From Kalaharituber pfeilii (lineage: Eukaryota > Ascomycota > Pezizomycetes > Pezizales > Pezizaceae), in assembly GCA_015179045.1 (NCBI GenBank), contig WHUZ01000130.1:58648-122647 (forward strand): a stretch of DNA of 64,000 nt, in the 5' to 3' direction. Shown here piece by piece: positions 24,022 to 35,167 of this stretch. The position numbers and the translations under genes are program-made. The notes below the pieces were generated by a model that worked only from the letters and a program-made list of their open reading frames with translations, was not told the DNA's origin and ran no database searches. Each line of letters opens with the position of its first letter. Within the stretch, counting starts at the first letter, position 1.

Positions 24022-27000
24022 ATGGATCCGGGTATATACCACGCCCTCGCACAGCAGGGGGATTACGACCCCAACCGCCAGCAGCAGCACCAGCAGCAGC
24101 AGCAGCCTCCGCCAGGACAGCCGCCGCAAGGGTACTACCAGCATGGAGCCCCCCCACAGCCCGGGTACGGGCACCCGCCCCAGGGATACCAACCTCCCGC
24201 GGCTGGCCCATACGGCGGCCCGGCAGCTGCCGCGCCTACCAGCGGCACTCCCTCGCAATTCAGCAATCCATATGCCCCGCCGGCACAGTATGGCGGCCCA
24301 CAGCAGCCCCAGGATTACCAACAGCAGCAGGTCGCCGGCCTAACGGACCAAATGGGCGGGATGGGGCTAACGGACGGAAGCATGGGCGGGGTCGGAGCTA
24401 CCCCGGGCACAGTATCGCGGATAGCAAAGAAGAAGCACAGACATGCCTTCCATGAGATAGACCAGGCACCGGCACTAGCGCCCGCCGCCCCCGGCATGCC
24501 GCCGCCGCAAGCTCCATTCTCCCCAGGTGCGCAGCCGTACGGGGGACAGCCAGGCCCATACGGGCCAGGAGCTCCGCAGCAGTATACACCCGCATATCAG
24601 CCGCACCAGCACCAGTACCAGCAGCCCAGTTCGCAGTTCCCCGTACCCGCAAACCCCCCCTTCGTCCCGGCGCATCCGCCCGCATCACAAGCACAGTATA
24701 ACGCCTCTACATCGGGGAGACCAGGGTCTTCAGGTGGCCAAGTCGATGTTAACTCTATCCCCTCCATCCCACAGGCAAGAGACCAAGCGCAAGCTCACTA
24801 CAATACAAATCCATACCCAACACTAGCGCAATACTCCCCACCACCGACAACAACAGACTATGCCGTCCTTGACCAGGGGAATGTGTCACCGAAGTTTGCT
24901 AGGCTTACAATGTACACTCTACCTGCTACGTCGGATATCCTTGCATCAACATCTCTGCCGTTAGGGTGGGTGTTACAGCCATTGGCAAAGCAAAGGCCGG
25001 ATGAAGCTCCGATCCCGGTGCTGGACTTTGGGGATGCGGGTCCTCCACGTTGTAGAAGATGCAGAGCGTATATCAACCCCTTTATGACGTTTATCCAAGG
25101 TGGTGGGAAATTTGTTTGCAATATGTGTTCATTTCCGAATGACGTCCCTGCAGAATACTTCAGCCCTGTTGACATGACCGGACGACGGCTCGACCGAGAA
25201 CAGCGGCCGGAGTTGATGAGGGGAGCAGTGGAATTTGTCGTGCCGAAAGAGTACTGGGCAAGGCCACTAGAAAAGGGCGAGACTGTTGAAGACCGCGCGC
25301 TGAGATGGCTATTCCTGGTCGACGTCACGATGGAGGCATGCAAGAGAGGAGGTCTTGCAGCTGTGGTAGCTGGTATTAAGAAGGCGATTTACGGAGATCT
25401 CCCAGAAGGCGAAGAGCCAGTGGAGGGAAGCGATTCTCAGAGGTTGCCAAAGGGCACAAAGATTGGAATTGTGACATATGATAAGGACATTCATTTTTAT
25501 AACCTCAACGTACGTAAGCACCAAATTTTATCTGAGATCCCACCATTAACTAGTTACTTTCTACAGGCCTCACTTGACCAAGCGCAAATGATGGTCATGC
25601 CCGACCTCGAGGACCCATTTGTCCCACTGAGTACAGGGCTCTTTGTAGACCCATACGAATCCCGCTCCGTTATTGAGCCACTCCTGGACTCCCTCCCCAA
25701 ACTTTTTACACAGATTAAGAATCCCGAGCCCGCACTCCTACCCACCCTCTATGCCGTCCTTGATGCCATGGAAAAAACTGGCGGAAAAATCATCTGTTCT
25801 CTCTCAACACTCCCGACATGGGGTCCTGGCCGGCTACACCTCCGGGAAGACACCCGGATCCTCGGTACAGAGAAGGAAAAGGTATTATTCACGACCGAGC
25901 ATCAGAGTTGGCGGAAACTGGCGACGAAGATGGTGGATGCAGGGGTCGGAATCGATTTCTTCCTCACCACACACGCATATATTGATTCTGCGACCTTGGG
26001 CTACGTCTCGTCCACCACCGGCGGCGAGGTATTCCTCTACAACAATTTTATTGCAGAGCGAGACTCCTCTCGGGTGTCCGATGACATTGTCCATGACGTC
26101 CACCGTGAAACCGGGTATCAGGCCCTACTCAAGGTGCGGTGTTCAAACGGTCTTCAGGTATCTGCATACAACGGAAATTTTCTGCAGCGCACCACACTGG
26201 GAGATGTGGAGTTTGGAGTTATCGACGCGGATAAGACGTTGTCAGTGTCGTTTAGTTACGATGGGAAGCTGGATAAGAAGGTGGATGCGCACTTCCAGGC
26301 GGCGCTGCTGTATACGGCTAGGAACGGGGAGAGGAGGGTTAGGTGTTTGAATGTGGTGGCTGCAGTGACGGATATAGGGAAGGAGGTGCTGAGGTTTGTG
26401 GATCAGGATGCGGTAGTGGCGTTAATGGCCAAAGAAGGTTAGTATAGTCCCCTCCTTTAAACAATTTCTGCTTCCTCACACCATAGCATATCTTGTGCCT
26501 CATGTGAGCTGACCATCCTCGCTTTGCGACAAAACAGCTGCCAGCAAAATGGTTGATAGACCGCTCAAAGAAATCCGCACTTACCTTACAGAGAAAACCG
26601 TTGAGATCCTCGCCTCGTACCGCAAGAACTTTTCTGGCCCCTCCCCGCCATCTCAACTCATCCTTCCTGACGCCCTCAAAGAATTTGCGCTCTTCACCCT
26701 CTGTTTACTGAAAAACCGCGCCCTGCGCACCGGACCAATGAGCTCCGATCTGCGTACGCAGGCAATGCGGAACCTGAAAGCCATGCCCCTGGGCGACCTG
26801 AGCCGGTACCTGTACCCCGTCATCATCCCGATCCACAACCTTTCCGAACGGCACGGGTTTCCCGATGAGAGCACAGGGGCGCTAAGCGTGCCCCCAACGC
26901 TACGAGCGTCGTTTGCACGCATCGACGAAGGTGGGGCATATTTGTTTGACAACTCCCAGGTGTGCTTACTGTTGCTGCACGCGCGAGTCTCGCCAAACTT

Positions 27001-27292
27001 GCTCGTGGACTTGTTCGGGGAGGGGTACGATGCGTTGGGGAAGCTGGATCCGTACATGAGTGAGCTGCCCGAGCTAGATACGCAGTTGAACGTGCAAGTG
27101 AGAAACCTGTTGAGGTGGTTGAGCGAGAGGAGGGGGGGAAGGAAGGTGAAATTGCAGTTGGCAAGGCAGGGTATGGATGGTGCGGAGGTGGAGTTTGCGG
27201 CGGGGATGGTGGAGGATAGGGGAGGCGAGGAGAGGGCGTATGTGGATTGGCTAGTGCACGTGCATAGGTTTGTGCAGTTGGAGGTGAGTTAA
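24022..27292 (+). CDS. SFB3: COPII cargo adaptor, Sec24 paralogue Sfb3/Lst1, 1037 aa
   Basis: Exons 24022-25509, 25567-26437 and 26538-27292 join to exactly 1038 codons. The first intron is 57 nt and free of stops, so it looks coding. The second is 100 nt. The product is the cargo-binding subunit of the COPII coat, which pairs with Sec23 on ER exit sites. Residues 1-330 are Pro/Gln/Gly-rich. A zinc finger (CRRCRAYINPF with a second CNMC pair) begins near residue 344, followed by the trunk (YDKDIHFYNLN), beta-sandwich, helical (QLILPDALKEF) and gelsolin-like (GGAYLFDNSQV) regions. The KKKHRHAFHEID segment before the core and the SPKFARLTMYTLP stretch match Sfb3/Lst1 rather than Sec24 itself. 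I chose the ATG at 24022 (MDPGIYHALAQQGDYD); upstream frame is GC-rich leader. The stop overlaps a good donor (GTGAGT), so a tiny last exon is possible. Confidence 0.92.
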
Positions 27293-29095
27293 ATAGATAC
27301 CCCCTTCTAAAAGTCTGCATTTGTGTGGGCGAGGTATTGGGAGGGCTAACGCAAAGTGACCGCACCGGGCGCGCCCCCAATCGCGCGTACGGGACGAATT
27401 AGGTCACGGGCCAAAGACGAAGAAATGAAGTTGCGGAGGCGGCGGCAGCCGCGGTGCAAGCGGCCACGTTTACGGGGCTGAGGCCGCCGTATTGGTAGTT
27501 GTACTTTGAAGTGGGGGGTATTGGGTGGAATGGGGGCGGGGATGGATATGCAGGTTCCTTTGGTATTCATTTATTATTATTGGTCTTTACCTTTGTATGC
27601 CAGGGTGTAATTTTGATTTTTCCATAATTTAAGGATTTGGAGAGGATGGTAGAGGGGGACGGTGGAATTTATAAAACGAACGAATATATATAAATGCGTG
27701 TATGTGTGGAAAACGTTACCGTACCTTACCTATGTGAGTATGTATGGAGATTACCAGTCCTCTATCTTGTTCCACCTCTTACAGCATTCGCACAAAAGCA
27801 ACCAGTCCTGTGACTATATACCCTCCATCCCCTAGGAAAATATCTAAGTAACGGCCTGAAGGAAAAAAACGAGGCATATCTGAAGCTCAAGCTAGTAAGT
27901 ATGTGGCCCACTATCCAGAGATGAGAAGCTGATGTCAGGAATCTGGATATTCTTGGCATTATCAACACTCCCGTTTGGGTATTCTTGGCGTCATCGTCTC
28001 CAGATTGGGCATATAGTTTTACATGGTTTTGTCGTCTTTCGACTAGAGAATTATTTTTGCTTCGGAGTATTCAGGTTATAGCCTGGGATGGTACCAGAGA
28101 AGGCCTGTTTTTGGGGAGGCGTATTTTTCTAATTGAAAAACCCTAGAAGAATTACCCTCGTCTTCCCCCGCGAGACTTGGGGAGCAGGTCCGGCAGAGAA
28201 CGGGTTCAAGACGTAGCAGATGTATTCAAATTTAGTCTTCCTCGGCCTCGGCTTACCTGATTGGGGAAGGGATGGTTGGAGGATGAAGAGGATAAAATCT
28301 CTCCAGATCCTCCCGAACGAAGGGACAATGAATATTACACATCTCAAGTTATGCAGTAGCTATAGTAGCAGTGTTGTCCTCAGGTGGTACCCATCCGTTC
28401 AGTTACAGTTTATTTCCAGAAACGTTTATCTGTTAGAAGTATTTGTACAGGTACCTATTTCAAGGTTTATGCTCGAAAGTGACACTCTCAGACTCTGAAA
28501 GGCTGCTCCGAGTCAAGCTCCGTTAGAGAGCTAGCATGGGTAGCTGATTCCGCGGTTGAAGGACCTGTCAAGAAGGTGGTGACTTCCATCGACAGGAAGT
28601 GTTGCAGAAGAATACTTTGACTCCCTGTCAGAGAAGGAAAAGGATCCACACTCATCAATTTTGCCTGACAGGAGGCTGCAAAAGACAGAGGATCAGTGGC
28701 AGCAGAGACCGGCCCTCCTTTATGGGGTTTCGAGACTGGGTCTTCCGTTCCGTCTAGGTACCCCAGACAGACAGAAAAGACACGGACTCAATTTCCATGA
28801 TCTAGAACCCCTACAAGCAAATCAACCATGGACATATTCTCAGGAATGCACGGGGCTTTCAACTTATCACCCATCGAATTACGGTTTACTGTAGTGATTA
28901 GTTGCAGGGGAGTAGGCATACAGCTTAGATTTACTAGTAGTTGAAGTAAGTTATTGAGGCATCGGAGGTGGGGCTTTGAATTACTAACTCTGGGTAGTAG
29001 CCGAAGGAGAAGAGCATGTTTGTTTCATATTTCAATACAATCGTGAGAGACGCAGAGCAAAAAACTGGGGTTTAAAATGAACGTGAGACGATCCC
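27293..29095. other. Spacer between SFB3/LST1 and the gene relics
   Basis: The first part is the 3' region of SFB3/LST1, followed by AT-rich DNA. Around 28.5-28.9 kb a plus-strand frame of 77 codons is open but has no recognised motif; its position directly before the broken nuclease-like copies makes a degenerate gene piece possible. No intact gene is seen. Confidence 0.45.
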
Positions 29096-29099
29096 GGTA

Positions 29100-29760
29100 A
29101 AAACAATGTTGATGAAAGGAAACTATACACTGAGAAAGAACGAAGAACATCTTAAAGAGTACTAGAGAGAAGGTTTATAACCAGATGGTGAGCCATCTCG
29201 AGAGCAAAGGGTACCCACCAGAGGCAAATCCCAACGTCGAAGAGGCAAACATCAACGACTTGGTCTACACTGTGATCATTCCTATAATTGCCGCTTTCGG
29301 GCGGAACACCCGAGCATCGTAATGAGCAGCTACAAAAGAGAAGAAACAGATTATGTCTACGGCCAATAAGACACGCAGGTTTGGGGAATTCGTTCTAATA
29401 GACGCCATTTCAATGACCGAAGAGAGGTTCGTGCTGATAGTAGAGGCAAAGGAATCCCCACTTGAGGAAGTCCTGAAAACAATGCTTACTGACCATGAAG
29501 GATATGCAAGGTGGAAATTGTGATGGCGGCGAAGAATATGGATTTGTGACTACAGGGGGAGAGTTGGCGAATGATTACCTACAATGGCGCATCATTTCAG
29601 CTATAGAAAAGGTTCGACTTGCAATTCGGTAAAATGGACAAAGGGAAAGAGGCTTGGATGAAGGAGTTCTCCATTCAGGTGCATAGTATGGGCTTCGCAT
29701 TGAGCAACTGTGTTATGCAAAGGGGGGATAAGTAGGATTCATTCACAAGATACGGGTACT
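29100..29760 (+). pseudogene. Broken copy 1 of a fungal PD-(D/E)XK nuclease-like family
   Basis: Conserved peptide survives in several frames. Upstream is YNQMVSHLESKGYPPEANP followed by NDLVYTVIIPII. Then comes GEFVLIDAISMTEERF with VLIVEAKESPLEEVLKTML, then MKDMQGGNCDGGEEYGFVTT in another frame. Last is ESWRMITYNGASFQL, a stop, and FDLQFGKMDKGKEAWMKEF in a third frame. From memory this order is that of a multicopy fungal family whose EAK motif fits the E-x-K of PD-(D/E)XK nuclease folds. At least two frameshifts and several stops break it. The family's role is not established. No start codon with an open frame remains. Confidence 0.7.
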
Positions 29761-29794
29761 ATGATTCCCTTCTTACTTTAGAGGCGTCTAGTAG

Positions 29795-30016
29795 ACTTAT
29801 TATGCCACAATGCGATTCCGGTTGAGCGTATGTTAGAAGAAGCCAACTCTACATTCAAAGGATTCGAGTCGGATGCCATCTGGAAGACGAAGGAAATGAT
29901 CTATGATCTGCTGGTGTGATATGTTCTAATCGAAGGCCGGCTAGGCTATCCTAGGGGCAATACAGACTACTAAAGCCAGCGTCAATGACTTGGTTTATGC
30001 CATCGTGAATCCTATA
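29795..30016 (+). pseudogene. Truncated copy 2 of the same nuclease-like family
   Basis: The frame KGFESDAIWKTKEMIYDLLV ends at a stop. About 60 nt later the motif VNDLVYAIVNPII recurs, matching NDLVYTVIIPII of the first copy. The copy breaks off at about 30016, directly against the minus-strand COG5-like fragment. It therefore holds only the N-terminal third of the family. The two copies are in the same orientation. Confidence 0.6.
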
Positions 30017-30285
30017 ATATAGAATTTTATCAGGTGTGAGAATGGACAGCAAGTGGAGCGTAGGCTGATATTGCAAGTCGAACAGCACGAGGGAGAGCAG
30101 GGTGGAGGGTTCAGCTTGGGGATCATTGCAAGTGATGGTGTGCAGGATGAGGGCATTGACAAAGAAGTAGGGGTTGTAGGCTGGGGGGAGGAAGGCCTCG
30201 TAGTCGATGTAGGTGGAGTTGGGGGGTAGGAATGTGGGTGCAGTAGTGGGGAGACGCGGGGGGTGCTAGTGGGGAATTTGCCATG
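30017..30285 (-). pseudogene. Fragment resembling the N-terminus of Golgi tether subunit COG5
   Basis: Read on the minus strand, an ATG opens MANSPLAPPASP, then after a frame change the frame gives TFLPPNSTYIDYEAFLPPAY, followed by NPYFFVNALILHT and STLLSLVLFDLQ. The YIDYEAFL block and the LFDLQ block at this spacing are what I recall from fungal COG5 N-termini. The sequence then loses similarity and stops at the end of nuclease copy 2. It is a short gene fragment, perhaps moved here by duplication. The COG5 identity rests on recall, not on a search. Confidence 0.45.
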
Positions 30286-30984
30286 GTGCTGCTGGTGGTG
30301 AGGCAATGCTGTCCACTGCAAAGCTATGTATGGAGAATTCGAACTTGAGAGAGGCGATGGATTGATTTTGCTGTTCAACAACCTTTTCAAACACTACTTC
30401 GTAGAAATTGCTTCTTTCGTCCGTTCATCCGTTCGTTCATTACGCCTACTTCAGATCTACATGTCCATATGTCAAAGGCTTAACCTTATAACTACCGGTT
30501 GTCAACTAGCACCATATCGATACATATTTACTCCATCAACCTCCACCCTTCTCCCCTTCCTACCGCTTCGACACTCAACTTCCATACCAACCGAGTATAA
30601 CATTCTCAATTGAAAACAATAAATTCATTTATCCAGATACAGTATATACACAACCCTACACTTCGCAACCTCCCCCCGCCTCAGTTTTGCTGCAGTATAA
30701 TGTATATTTGCTCTCCTTTCATCACAATGGCGGAGTAGCCAAGTTGGGGGGGGAAGTTGGGGGGGGCATCATTACATATGGAAGCCTCCTAACACTCTCC
30801 AGACCTCGAACCCATACTAGTACCAAATCAAACATTCGTCGGGGACCAGTATAATCATTTACCCCAAGCACATACACACAACATATTTATTCTGAATCCC
30901 CACGGCCCAACCTCAGTTTGTTAGAATCTGCAGTTTTGCTGTGTTTGACATATGTACTTTTGTATGCTCCTGCTTAGTCAAGTT
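30286..30984. other. Spacer before the tandem array
   Basis: AT-rich DNA with no gene. Near 30725 there is a string AATGGCGGAGTAGCC that resembles a damaged form of the array's core motif, so the array may once have extended further left. Confidence 0.45.
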
Positions 30985-33900
30985 GATAATGGCCGAGTGG
31001 TTTATGGCGGCAGGTAGGGGTAACCAAATCTTTACTGTCCTTACATAAGCTTCTCAACCCAACTTGCCCCCGCAAAAATCATGTCATCTACTTTCAAAAA
31101 ATAGTTATGTTTTTACTAAACTCGAGACTCAACTATAAAGCAATTATAACTGTCCATCTGAGTCTTATGGAAACTCGGGTGCCGAGACCAGAACTCCCAC
31201 GCAAAGCTGAAATGGCCGAGTGGTCTATGGCGGCAGACAGGGGTAACTAAATCCTTACTCCCCTTACATAAGCTTCTCAACCCAACTTGCTCTCACCCCA
31301 TGTATCAATCCCACAAAAATTATGTCATCTACTTTCAAAAATAAAAATAAGTTATGTTTTTACTAAACTCGAGACTCAACTATAAAGCAATTGTAACTGT
31401 CCATCTGAGTCTCATGGAAACACGGGTGCCCACCCAAGGCTGAAATGGCCGAGTGGTCTATGGCGGCAGGTAGGGTAACCAAATCCTTACTCCCCTTACA
31501 TAAGCTTCTCAACCCAACTTGCCCCCCTCCCCCTATGTATGAATCCTGCAAAAATCATATCATCAAAATAGTTATGTTTTTACTAAACTCGAGACTCAAC
31601 GATAAAGCAATTGTAACTGTTCATCTGAGCCTTATGGAAAACTCGGGTGCCGACACCAAAACTCCCACGCAAAGCTGAAAAATGGCCTAGTGGTCTATGG
31701 CGGCAGGTAGGGTACTACCATTAGCACCTTACATAAGCTTCTCAACCCAACTTGCCTCCTCTCTAACTGAACATATATTAATCCCACAAAAATCATGTCA
31801 TCTACTTTCAAAAAATAGTTATGTTTTTTACTAAACTCGAGACCCAACTATAAAGCAATTGTAACTGTCCATCTGAGTCTTATGGAAACTCGGGTGCCAA
31901 GACTAAAACTCCTACGCAAGGCTGAAATGGCTGAGTGGTCTGTGGCGGCAGGTAGGGTAACCAAATCCTTCACTTACATAACCCAACTTGCCCCCACCCT
32001 ATGTATCAATCCCACAAACATCATGTCATAAAATAGTGATGTTTTTACTAAACTCGAGACTCAACTCTAAAGCAATTGTAACTGTCTATCTGAGTCTTAT
32101 AGAAATTCGGGTGCCGAGACTAAAACTTCCACGCAAGGCTGAAAAATGGCCGAGTGGTTTATGGCTGTAGGTAGGGTAACCAAATCCTTACTCCACTTAC
32201 ATAAGCTTTTCAACCCAACTTGCTCCTACCCCATGTATCAATCCCGCAAAAATCATGTCATTTATTTCAAAAAATAGTTATGTTTATTACTAAACTCGAG
32301 ACTCAATTATAAAGCAATTGTAACTGTCCATCTGAGTCATATAGACTCAGAAATTCAGGTGCTGAGACCAAAACTCCACCCAAGGCTGAAATGGCTATGG
32401 CGGCAGGTAGGGTAACCAAATCCTTACTCCCTTACATAAGCTTCTCAACCCAACTTGCCTCCTCCATAACTGAACATATACTGTATTAATCCCGCAAAAA
32501 ACATGTTATCTCCTTTCAAAAAATAAGTTATGTTTTTACTAAACTCGAGATCCAAACTAAGCAATTGTAACTGTCCATCTGAGTCTTATGGAAACTCGGG
32601 TGCCGAGACCAAAACTCCACTCAAGGCTGAAAAATGGCCGAGTGGTTTATGGCGGTAGATGGGGTAACCAAATCCTTACATAAGCTTCTCAACTCAACTT
32701 GCCCCCCTCCCCCATGTATCAATCCCCCGAAAATCATGTCATCTACTTTCAAATAATAGTTATGTCCTCACTAAAGTCAAGGCTCAACTGTAAAGCAATT
32801 GTAACTATCCATCTGAGTCTTATAGAAAACCAGGTGTTGAGACCAAAACTCCACCCAAGGCTGAAATGGCCGAGTGGTCTATGGCGGCAGATAGGGTAAC
32901 CAAATCCTTACTCCCCTTACATAAGCCAACTTGCTCCCCCCCTATGTATCAATCCCACAAAAATCATGTCATCTATTTTAACAAATAAGTTATGTTTTTG
33001 CTAAACTCGACGCTCAACTATAAAGCAATTGTAACTGTCCAGCTGAATCTTATGGAAAACTCGGGTGCCAAGACTAAAACTCCACCCAAGACTGAAAAAT
33101 GGCCGAGTGGTCTATGGCGGTAGATGGGGTAACTAAATCCTTACTCCCCTTATATAAGCTTCTCAACCCAACTTGCCTCCTCTATAACTGAACATTAATC
33201 CCACAAAAAACATATCATCTACTTTCAAAAAATAGTTATGTTTATTACTAAACTCGAGACTCAACTATAAAGCAATTGTAACTGTCCATCTGAGTCTTAT
33301 GGAAACTCGGGTGCTGAGACTAAAACTCCACCCAAGGCTGAAAAATGGCCGAATGGTCTATGGCGGCAGACAGGGGTAACCAAATCCATACCGTTAGTAC
33401 CTTACATAAGCTTCTCAACCCAACTTGCCTCCTCTATAACTGAACATTAATCCCGCGAAAATCATGTCATCTACTTTCAAAAAATAGTTATGTTTATTAC
33501 TAAACTCGAGACTCAACTATAAAGCAATTGTAACTGTCCATCTGAGTCTTATGGAAACTCGGGTGCTGAGACTAAAACTCCACCCAAGGCTGAAAAATGG
33601 CCGAATGGTCTATGGCGGCAGACAGGGGTAACCAAATCCATACCGTTAGTACCTTACATAAGCTTCTCAACCCAACTTGCCTCCTCTATAACTGAACATT
33701 AATCCCGCGAAAATCATGTCATCTACTTTCAAAAAATAGTTATGTTTATTACTAAACTCGAGACTCAACTATAAAGCAATTTGTATCCATCCATTTGAGT
33801 CTTATAGAAACTCGGGTGCCGAGACCAAAACTCCCACGCAAGGCTGAAAAATGGCTGAGTGGTCTATGGCGGTAGGTAGGGTAACTAAATACTTACTCCC

Positions 33901-34640
33901 CTTACATAAGCTTCTCAACCCAGCTTGCCTCCTCCATAACTGAACATTAATCCCGCGAAAATCATGTCATCTACTTTCAACAATAGTGATATTTTTACTA
34001 AACTCGAGACTCAACTATAAAGCAATTGTAACCATCCATCTGAGTCTCATGGAAACTCGGGTGCCGAGACCAAAACTCCACCCAAGACTAAAATGGCCGA
34101 GTGGTCTATGGCGGCAAGTAGGGTAACCAAATCCTTACTCTCCTTACATAAGCTTCCCACTCCCGACGTGCGCAACCTCACCTCCCTTCTCCAGACTACA
34201 ATTTACATAACATACATATATATCAACTTTCGCAAAAAAATGTACAGAACTTTTCGTCAAATATTTACCTACCCAGCCTTTACGGTACGGGACTTAATCT
34301 TTCCCACAGACTGTAATTTGTCTATCCTTAGTTTGAAGTGGGTACCGAGACCATGGCCGAGTGGCCTATGGCGGCAGGTGAGGTAACCAAATCCTCACCT
34401 AACATAAGCTTCCCACTCCCCACGTGCGCAACCTCACCTCCCTTCTCCAGACTACAATTTATATCAACTTCGCAAAAAAATGTACAAAATTCTCGTCAAA
34501 TATTTACCTACCCAGCCTTTACTAATCACCACGGTACGGGACCTAACTTTCCCAGAGACTGTAATCTGTCTATCCTAGTTTGAAGTGGGGTACCGAAGAC
34601 CAAACCATGAATGGCCGAGCGCCAGGCAACCACCGTAGTC
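30985..34640 (+). repeat. Tandem array of about 16 units, 220-255 bp each, with a tRNA-like core
   Basis: Each unit contains, in order: TGGCCGAGTGGTCTATGGCG followed by GCAGGTAGGGTAACCAAATC; then ACATAAGCTTCTCAACCCAA; then ATCATGTCATCTACTTTCAA; then ACTAAACTCGAGACTCAAC; then GCAATTGTAACTGTCCATCT; then ACTCGGGTGCCGAGACC. Core copies begin near 30990, 31211, 31445, 31680, 31926, 32145, 32392, 32634, 32865, 33100, 33346, 33596, 33848, 34093, 34352 and 34610. The outer copies are the most diverged. Units around 33.2-33.7 kb are almost identical over about 249 bp, showing recent duplication. The core matches the A box and D-arm of tRNA-Leu/Ser, but there is no anticodon arm or acceptor stem. Open frames across units (MAEWSMAAGRVTKSL) are not genes. 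Confidence 0.9.
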
Positions 34641-35167
34641 CCTTACATAAGCCTCTCAACACTAACTTGTCAGTCTCAGCTGAACTACAAATTTACCTAT
34701 GATATATCAAGCATTAACAATACAAAAAAAGAACAAAAAAAAAAAAACATGTCAACTAGTAGTCACCTACCCCCTCTGTGACTTTTAGCCCACTATCCGT
34801 AATAAAACTGTAACCGTCTATCTCATTCCCTGCAAAAATCCTTTTGTAACTTTTCTATCAAAAAAAAAAAAAAAAGAGAGAAAGGAAAAAGGGGAAAAGA
34901 AAAGGAACATAAATAAATCATATCATATATGCTCGATTTGTATATTATACCCCCATATATAGTTCTTTATACGTTACTTATGTAGTAGTTTGCTTATACG
35001 CCCTCGTCCGTCCCCCACACATACTTTCTATGCAAATGTATACCCCGTACCCCAACCTTAATCACCACCACAACAACAACAACAACCACCATAGCTCACC
35101 CCCCCCCCCCACATCGCGCCACCATTACTTCCTATAACCTCCCCTTCACCCGCTCCCGACCATCTAG
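34641..35167. other. Spacer at the 3' end of TPS2
   Basis: AT-rich with several A runs and a C run near 35100. It probably holds the TPS2 3' untranslated region. No gene or RNA is seen. Confidence 0.5.

Noticed and set aside
30985..34640. CRISPR-like array or run of real tRNA genes
   Set aside because: Units are whole tandem copies without unique spacers, and they lack anticodon and acceptor stems; the genome is eukaryotic.
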